A stretch of 64,000 nucleotides of DNA from Posidonia oceanica. Lineage: Eukaryota > Streptophyta > Magnoliopsida > Alismatales > Posidoniaceae. A program made the translations under genes and the position numbers. The stretch lies in the NCBI GenBank assembly GCA_037176725.1, contig JAZBRS010000011.1, forward strand, positions 4,898,001 through 4,962,000, written 5' to 3'. Below the pieces are notes generated by a model, which searched no databases, was not told the DNA's origin, and saw only the letters and a list, made by a program, of their open reading frames with translations. Position 1 is the first letter of the stretch; each line of letters begins with the position of its first letter. This document shows, piece after piece, positions 56,320-64,000 of this stretch.

Positions 56320-59300
56320 TCTGGTGCGTCAATCACTCAGTTCAGCCAGCAGCACGACTCAACCCGCTTCAGCAGCCGCATCACAAGCAACGCTGGTGGC
56401 TCAGTCAATCACACATCCTCCTGCCTCAGGACATCAAACCTCGTGGCAGGCCCACATGGCGTCAAAGGCCGTGCAGTCACCATCACCACCAAATACAGAG
56501 GCCCTGTCGAGCAGCACAACCCCCCAGTCATTGGTCCCCCAGAAGAGTAGCTTTGCCTCCCCTCCAACTGCAGTGGTGACTTTTGGTAGCCCACCCATCA
56601 GCGGCACTGCTGACCAATCTGTTTGGATCTCTGATCACGAGGCCGCTGCAATCAGTTGTGCTCGCAGGCCAGTCAAAGCAAGTGCCTAGAGCAGTGGTAC
56701 ATCTAGCAGCCGGGCCAGAGCCAGGGGCAACCGGCGCCTACTACGTCGACTCACCCTCGGATGAGGAGGAAGGAGCAGTAGTAGAGGCCCAGGTCGACTC
56801 GTGGATGAGAGACTTAGAGCTACTGTTCCAAGAACAGCTCATGTCATTGGCAAAGGACCATGCAGAGTACCAAGCGGTACGGAAAGAGAAAGTTGTGGCT
56901 ACGGATCCCTCCCTGCAGAAGGACCATGCCTCTATCATGGTCATAGAAGAAGATTCAGCAGCATAGTACCCCACTAGACTAGATGAGCTAATCACTTTGC
57001 AGCCACAAGGCGGGTCTAGGTGGTCGGTGCAACACATGCTCCACTCAGGCAGTGCAGCAAGCAGCAGTACCCTGATCAGCCGCTAGTCTGATATACCCTT
57101 CGCAAGTGCAACAGAAAACGCAGAGGAAGAAGCATCAACAGTATAGGCAGTAACAGCGTCTGTAGCAGAGTCAGTAGAGTCAGTGGTAGATTCAGCAGGG
57201 TCAGCAGAGCCAGCAACAGCAGAACAGGCAAAGGAAGTTGCCAGGACAGAGGTCGCGCACTGAGGATACAGAAACACTCGGGTAAGCATGACCATCCTGA
57301 AGCGTCACCAGGGCCAAGAAGCGGAACATATACACTCATTCGATATAACAGACCCCACCTTTGAGAAGGAGATCCTCTTGGAACTTATTGCATACAGAGA
57401 GGAGGATGATACGGGTGAGGATGAGAATGATGAACCATTGCCTGAGTTCCAGCCCTATGACGACAATCCAGAAGGCCCCAACCTCCATGTCGAAGAGGAG
57501 ACGGAGGTTGTCAACATCATCACAGCCGAAGAAGCCAGAGAGGTTCGCATCAGTGCCCAACTGTCGCCCCAGGCCAGAGCAAGGTTCATTGCATTCTTGA
57601 AGGAGTATGCAGATGTCTTCGCTTGCAGCTATGAAGACATGGTTGGCCTCAATGTCGAAATAGTGGTGTACAACCTGCCTTTGAATCCAAACGCCAAGCC
57701 AATAAAGCTAAAGCTGAGAAGATGGCGACCGCAGTGGTTGCTCTTGATCAAAGAGGAGATAATGAAGCAGCACAATGTCAATTTTCTGAAGGTCGCCCTT
57801 TACCCTGAATGGCTTGCGAATATCGTGCCAGTGCCCAAGAAAGATGGCTGAGTCCGCATGTGCATCAACTATAGGGACATGAATAAGGCGAGTCCCAAGG
57901 ACGATTTCCCATTGCCTCACATTGACGTCCTAGTCGACAATACTGCAAGCCACAAGATGCTCTCCTTTATGGATGGCTTCTCCGGCTATAACCAAATCAA
58001 AATGGCAGAAGAAGACAGGGAAAAGACATCATTCATCACCCCCTAGGGAGTCTTCTACTACCAAGTTATGCCGTTTGGGCTCAAGAATGCTGGCGCAACA
58101 TATCAGAGGGCAATGACAGCACTTTTCCACGACCTCATGCACCAAGAAGTTGAGGTTTACGTAGACAACATGATTGCCATGACCAAAGAGCCCGAGGATC
58201 ACCTCGCATGTCTGAAGAAGCTCTTTGACCGCTTGAGGAAGTACAAACTGCAGCTTAACCCCAGCAAATGCGTATTCGGGGTGTTATCCGGAAAACTCCT
58301 AGGATACATTGTCAGCCAGAGGGGGATCGAGGTGGACCCGAGCAAGGCAAAAGCCATCGTGGAGATGCCACTCCCCCAGGACTGAAAAGGAGGTCCGAGG
58401 CTTGCTAGGGCGATTACAATATATCAGTCGATTCATTGCGCAGCTTACGCCCATCTGCAAGCCAATATTCAAGCTCCTAAAGAAGAATGCACAGATCAAC
58501 TAGAGTGAGGAGTGTCAGGCTGCATTTGACAAAATCAAGCAGCTACTGATCAAGCCTCCTATCTTGGTTTCTCCCACGCCGGGGAGACCTCTGCTTCTCT
58601 ACCTTTCTGCCATGCAGCATTCCATGGGTGCCGTCTTGGGCCAACATGATGAATCAGGTAGGAAGGAGCGCGCCATCTATTACCTGAGCAAGAAATTCAA
58701 TGATTGCGAAGCCAGGTATAACACAATAGAGAAGGCCTGCTTATCTCTTGTCTAGGCTGCACAGAAGCTAAGGCACTATATGATGGCGTACCCAGTTCAG
58801 CTCTTATGCCGGCATGACCCCATCAAGTTCCTCTTCCAGAAGCCGGCCATGGTGGGAAGATGTGTCAAGTGGCAAGTGTTGTTGTCTCAGTACGACATCA
58901 CTTTCGTCACGCAGAAGTCCATCAAGGGTCAAGCCATGGCGGATCATCTTGCTAACTTTCCACTGCCTGAGTACCAGCCTCTCCAAACACAGTTCCCGGA
59001 CGAGGATATCCTCTTTGCAATGGAGGACTCTGAGGAGAACGACCCTGAGGACTAAGAGCAGTGGAAGCTGTACTTCGATGGCGTTGTCAACAAGAAGGGC
59101 TGAGGTGTAGGCGCAATGCTGACAACGCCACAAGGGCAGATGATCCCTTTTGCGAGGAAGCTGACTTTCAAATGCACCAACAATGAAGCAGAATATGAAG
59201 CATGCATCCTGGGACTGAAGGTCGCCCTCGAACATAAGGTGCAGAAGCTGCATGAGCACGGCGATGCCATGCTGGTAATCTCTCAAGTGAATGGCGACTG

Positions 59301-60184
59301 GAGAACAAAGGATCCAAAGCTTGTGCCATATCACGAACACCTACTGAAGCTGATAGATGAATTTGAGAGCATCCGCTTCACATACATGAACGGAGCAAGG
59401 AACGCATATGCAGACGCATTGGCAACCTTGGCGTCCTGGCTCAGCAAACCTGAAAATAGTGTAGTGGATGTATCAGTTACCCGCATAGAGCAGCCTGCGC
59501 ATTGCATGAATATAGAGGAGGCAGATCCGATAGGAGAACAGCCATGGTACCATGACATCAAGGCTTTCCTGGAATCTGGCAACCCCGCGCTTGGCACCTC
59601 AACAGCGGATAAAAGGACTTTCTTGCGTCTGGCGTCGAAGTATGTGTTAGGAGCAGGCCAGTTATACAGAAGATCATATAACCAGATGCTCCTACGCTGC
59701 CTGAACAAGTCAGAGGCTGACACGCTGATGCTTCAAGTGCATGCAGGGACCTGCGGGCCGCATATGAATGGCATCCTCCTGGCCAAGAAAATCATGCTCC
59801 AAGGCTATTTTTTGGCTAACCATGGAAGCAGATTGCTACCGATTTGTACACAAATGCCACAACTGCCAGATCCATGGTAACTTTATCTGGGCTCCCCCAC
59901 AACATCTGCACCGCATGACATCTCCATGGCCTTTCTCCACCTGGGGGATTGATGTCATCAGCGCTATACATCCTGCTGCTTCAAATGGTCATCGCTTCAT
60001 TCTGGTGGCGATTGACTACTTTACCAAGTGGGTGGAAGCAGCCTCCTATAAGACAGTCACAGCCACGGCGACAGAGAAATTTATCAGAAACAACATCGTT
60101 GCCCGGTATGGGGTCCCACACTCTATCATCTCTGACAATGGCTCCAACTTCATCGCCAAGAGGACCGAGAAGTACCTACAGAGC

Positions 60185-60189
60185 CTCAA
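60185..60189. repeat. Predicted left target-site duplication of D (CTCAA)
   Basis: The five bases before the TG of LTR D; the partner copy lies beyond the window. Confidence 0.4.
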
Positions 60190-63100
60190 TGTTGACACCC
60201 CATTTTGACAGGCTGAATCAATGGAATCCTTCTGGTGGCTTCTGAACCAAAACCTAGATCCAAAACCACACCTTTCTCTTCATCCTTCACTTCAAATCAA
60301 GCCCAAAACCTAACCTAGAATCACACCCATTTTCCAAACCCAAAAACCATCCAAAAACCAAAGCAAAACCCATCCTTCCTAAGCTAGAAAACCCACCAAA
60401 AAACCCTTAGAATTTCAAACCAAAACCACTCCCAAAAACCCTAGAAAACCTAGGTAAAACTACCTTTTTTCTACACCCCAAAACCCCTCCAAAAATCTTC
60501 CAAAATCCAACTTCAAATCCTAGGTCAAACACTAGAAATCCTAGGCCACACAATCACCAAATCCCAGCTCATTTCCAAGCCTCTATCCCCTTCATCTCTC
60601 TAAATTATCATTTTCTCTCTCCTCTCTATCCTCCCTCTTATTCTCCTTCTTTTCCTTCCCTTCTCTCTGCTTTTCTTGCTTGGCAGTGGGCCCCCCTTGT
60701 GCATGTCTCCTTCCTGTATTTTATCTGTATTTTTATTTTATTTTTATCTTATCCCTTGATTTTCTAATATTTAATTTCTTTGCCTCCCTCTCTTTCTTCT
60801 TTCTTTCTCCATTTCTTTCTTTTCTTCTTCCTCTTCTTTTTCTTTTCCTTTCTTCCACTAAACCTTTAAAAACCTTCAAAACTCTAATTAAAAAAGGAAA
60901 CAAAAGAGAAACAAACCAAAACCTTAAAAAGAAATAATTCAAAAACTTGAACAAACAACTAAAAGGAAAAATCCAGCTAAAAGCAATTAAAAAGCTAAGA
61001 ATGCAATCTAAAAACATAAAAAAACAAGAGAAAATGTCATTAAAAACAAACAAAACAAAAATACAATCAAAACAAACAAAAAGCAAGAACCCTCTTAAAA
61101 ATGGCAACAATCAAGAGTAAACCCTAAAAAAAGAAGAAGAAACAATTAAAAAACCCTAAGATAAGTAATTAAAAAAAACAATTAACAAATCTAAGGAAAC
61201 AATTAAAACTTAAAACAGTTTAAAACACTTAATTAAAAAGAAAAAAAGAGGAAAAACTTAACAAGAAAAACTTAACTTAAAAACAATTAAAAAAACCTTA
61301 ACAAACATTTAAACAAAATTAAAAAACAATTTAAAGAAAAACTTGAAGAAAAATCATAAAAACTTAAAACAAAAACTAAAACTCCTCCTAACCTTAATTA
61401 ATTAAAAAAGCAATCCTTTAAAAGCATTATTAAAATCCTAACTTAAAAACAACTACTTTAAAATATTTTCAAATCTTTTTTCATTTTAATTTTTTCTTCC
61501 TTTTCTTCCTTTCCTTCCTCTTCTTTCTTTCTCCTTCCTTTTCTTTCTTATCTTTCTTTTTCATTTCTTTTGCCGGCCCGGCCCACCATTCCTGCACCTT
61601 CTCCCCTCCTCTCTTTCTTTTCTTTTTTCTTTCTTTCTTTTCCTTCCGCACTCAAGCCCAGCCCATTTGCCAAATCCTTCCTCCTTCCCTCCTTTCCTTC
61701 TTCCTCCTTCTTCTTCAGCTTCTTCTTCTTCTCCCGCGAAGCTGCAACAGCATTCCCCCCTCCTTTTGAAATCAAAATCTCCCTCTCCATCAGATCATCC
61801 ACAGCACCTCCCTTCTCTCAGCTCACTCAACCCTTTCTTCGGCGGCATTAACTCCTGTTGCCCTCGCTGGTCACAGCCATCAAGCACCAGTTCTCCGCAC
61901 CGGTGGAATTCGAATTCCACAGATCGCGCGCAGCTCCCATTCCACCTCTGATAAAGCTAGCCCTTCAGCCTCTCCTTCCACACCTTTCGCCATCTGAAAG
62001 AGAGCACCAGAGAGAGCATGAGAGCTAGCAATTCCCTCCTCCTTCCCTCTGCCAAAAATCAGCAACTTCCTTCTCCCTTCAGACCCCCTTCACATCCTTC
62101 AAATCCTTCCAAATCCTTCCCCAAACTCTACCCAGAATCCCAACATCCCTCTCCACCTCTTCCACGACCATTCCCGACCCAGAAACCCCCCAAAGCACCT
62201 GATGTTCCAGCACCAGAACCCAACTACCTTCCTTCCAAATTGCCAACTCCACAAACCCCAGAACCAACCCAAATTCCTCCACCCAACTCACTGAAACACT
62301 AGCTCCCCAAACCACCCAAGCTTCAACCCAAACTCCCACCACAGCCTGAACCCAACACCACAAACAGTTACACCTTTTTCTGCCCGAAAATCACCCAGCC
62401 TGCCAACCTCCAACCCAGGCCTCCACAGCCCAATCCAAGCCTCCAAACACCTTCACCGAACACCCAGAAGTCCACCAGCACCTTCCGTTCGGCCTGAGGA
62501 GCAACAGAAACCTCCCCCCATCTCCAGCAGTCACCAATGCACCCAAAACAGCCGATTTCTTCTGCCAGCCTCCAACCTTGCGTCCGAGCATCCAGCGAGC
62601 ACCAGAGGATCACCTGGAGCAGATCCCAACCTTCACGAGCCACCGGGGACGCCCGTAGCAGTCAGACCACCATCGCTGACCTCTGCTGAAGTTGCTGACG
62701 TCGAGGGAGCGTTCCGGCCGTCGAATCAGGTGCCTATCTTCCCTAATAGCTTAGATTCCTTCTCTTCTTGCTCCTCGACCCGTTAGACTAGGGTTTAGCC
62801 GCCTGTCGCCCGAGGTCAACTCCACCGCTGACCCGTCTTCTCCGGCAAGCATCTGCACTCGAATCGTCCTCCGGCCCCCAAATCCCTCGCCGTTGATCGC
62901 CCGAGCACCGTGGAGCCTCCAGCGATGTCGTCCGGTCCTCCATTTCCCCCGTCGACGCCTCCTTCTGCCGGACTGCTTCCAGAAGCTCTGCAGAGCTCCA
63001 CCGCCCTCTCCGGTCAGCTCCAACGCCTGTCATGGCGCAACGACACACCTCTAGCCTCCGCGCACCTCCGGCGCACCTCCTCAGCCCGTCAGCACCGCCT

Positions 63101-64000
63101 GAGTAGCTCTCCTTCTCCGGCACCGGCTTCTGGTTTCTGTCGCTATAGTGTTCTGCATATTTTGTTTTCTTTCGTTTCGTTTGCTTTTATTATTACTTAA
63201 CTTAGAAATTTTTCCATGGAATTGCATTTTTACCTTGCTGTCTTGCTTATTTGCTTTCTAGTGTTGCCATCATTTAAGATTCATTTAAATCTGAATAAAA
63301 ACCTTATGAAATTGCATAAAAAGTTTGTTCTTTCCTTTATTTGCATGTTAATCCTGCTGCTGTATAAAAACTTTAGTTTTCCTTTGTTTTTAGCCCTACA
63401 TGTTATTTTTATTACTTGTTAGTCCTCTGTAGTTTCAGTTTTCTTAGTTTTTCTTTAATTCCAGCCCAATTACTTATTTTATTTGCATGTTGATCCTACT
63501 CTAGTTCAAAATAACTTTCTGTCTTTTAATTTCCAGCCCAGTCATTTATTTTATTTGCATGTTGGAGTGTAAAATACTTTTCTGCTTCTTATTTTTCAAT
63601 CCAGCAATTATTTTATTTTGCATCTAAGTCCTGTGGTTGTTAAATGTCATTTAAATATCTGCTTTTACCTTATTGCATTGCTTTTTAGTCCTCCTGTTTG
63701 TTTTATTTGCCATTCAGTCCTCTGTTTAGTTGATTAATTCATTTATTTTCTTATTTTACCTTACTGCATTGCACTTTTATCCTGCTTTATTTTATTTTTG
63801 CATTTTGGTCATTTGCATGCATGCACAGCATCATTTAATTGCATTTTTTCCTTATAAAATTGCATTTTGGCCCCTACATGATTTAAAATTGCATTTTAGT
63901 CCTCTGCATGTCTACAAAAATCAGTTAACAGCATATTTTACCTTATAAAATTGCATTTTAGCCCCTGCATGATTTAAAATTGCATTTTAGTCCTCTGCAT
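60190..64000 (+). mobile_element. LTR D, 5' part, inserted in B (runs off the window)
   Basis: Begins TGTTGACACCCCATTTTGAC abruptly inside B's integrase and matches LTR E (reverse complemented) along its length: CTGAATCAATGGAATCC start, A-rich part (about 60880-61480), CT-rich part (61480-62400), a GC-rich part ending with a CAG|GT candidate donor (62730), and the TTGCAT zone (63180-64000). Whether it is a solo LTR or the first LTR of a full element cannot be decided here. No gene is supported. Confidence 0.9.

Larger units (their letters stand above)
56315..60189 (+). pseudogene. pol: Element B fragment 2: pol linker to integrase, truncated by D
   Basis: Continues B fragment 1. Linker with YYVDSPSDEEEG (about 56738), pre-RT block (57288-57700; AWSYEDM reads ACSYEDM), RT with YVDN in place of YVDD (about 58158-58169), RNase H 1, aRNase H (about 59068-59450) with all four acidic positions including YADALA (Asp codon 59412-59414), and integrase to the SDNGSNF region, ending at 60189 where LTR D begins. 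Lesions include TGA 57850, TAG 58044, 58501 and 58753, TGA 59101, and +1 insertions near 58375 and 59811 (in a T run). The RT catalytic Asp change alone would abolish activity. Confidence 0.9.

Overview
The window is plant repetitive DNA, apparently from a large angiosperm genome, made entirely of LTR retrotransposons of one kind: Ty3/gypsy, Tat/Ogre-type. The evidence is very long LTRs (3.3-5.9 kb), primer binding sites complementary to the 3' end of plant tRNA-Arg, a polyprotein ending RT - RNase H - second (archaeal-type) RNase H - integrase, the DVFAWSYEDM-type block ahead of RT, and an additional ORF between pol and the 3' LTR. I see no host gene, tRNA, rRNA, satellite or CRISPR array. 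The species cannot be named from this sequence.

Layout. Element A (+) runs from before base 1 to 25965: 5' LTR (first ~822 bp missing) to 4987, PBS 4989-5008, non-coding leader, broken gag-pro 6315-9755, open pol 9710-15031, spacer with an A-rich tract, intact 400-codon extra ORF 16505-17707, a repeat/hairpin-rich 3' region 17990-19585, PPT, and 3' LTR 20127-25965. A lies in the gag of an older element B (+), whose fragments are 25966-28056 and 56315-60189. Between these sits element C (-), 28057-56314, complete with two LTRs (28057-31405 and 53012-56314), PPT, PBS and a perfect CCCTC target duplication. C carries decayed gag, pol and extra ORF, and was itself entered by a solo LTR, E (-), 36762-42670, with a perfect ACTGC duplication. 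B's integrase is broken at 60190 by the start of another LTR, D (+), which runs off the window. B is therefore oldest; A, C and D entered B, and E entered C.

How the parts work together. In an active element the LTR drives an RNA that is packaged by Gag, primed by tRNA-Arg at the PBS, copied by RT/RNase H, with plus strand priming at the PPT, and inserted by integrase. A has an open pol and extra ORF but a broken gag-pro, and one aRNase H catalytic Asp is Asn. B and C are heavily decayed, mostly by C-to-T or G-to-A nonsense changes.

The most unusual signals are non-coding. (1) The 3' region of A and C holds arrays of short dyads/hairpins (GATAAG...CTTATC, GATAGG...CCTATC, GACAG...CTGTC) whose arms change in a compensatory way, plus a single 11-bp-stem hairpin that covaries between A and C. 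(2) The C LTRs hold seven clusters of GTCCAACGTTGGAC-type palindromes. (3) The LTRs contain conserved exon-like blocks with splice-donor consensus, and an acceptor-like site precedes gag. (4) A copy of the first ~11 nt of the PBS is conserved inside the LTRs about 120-170 bp from their end.
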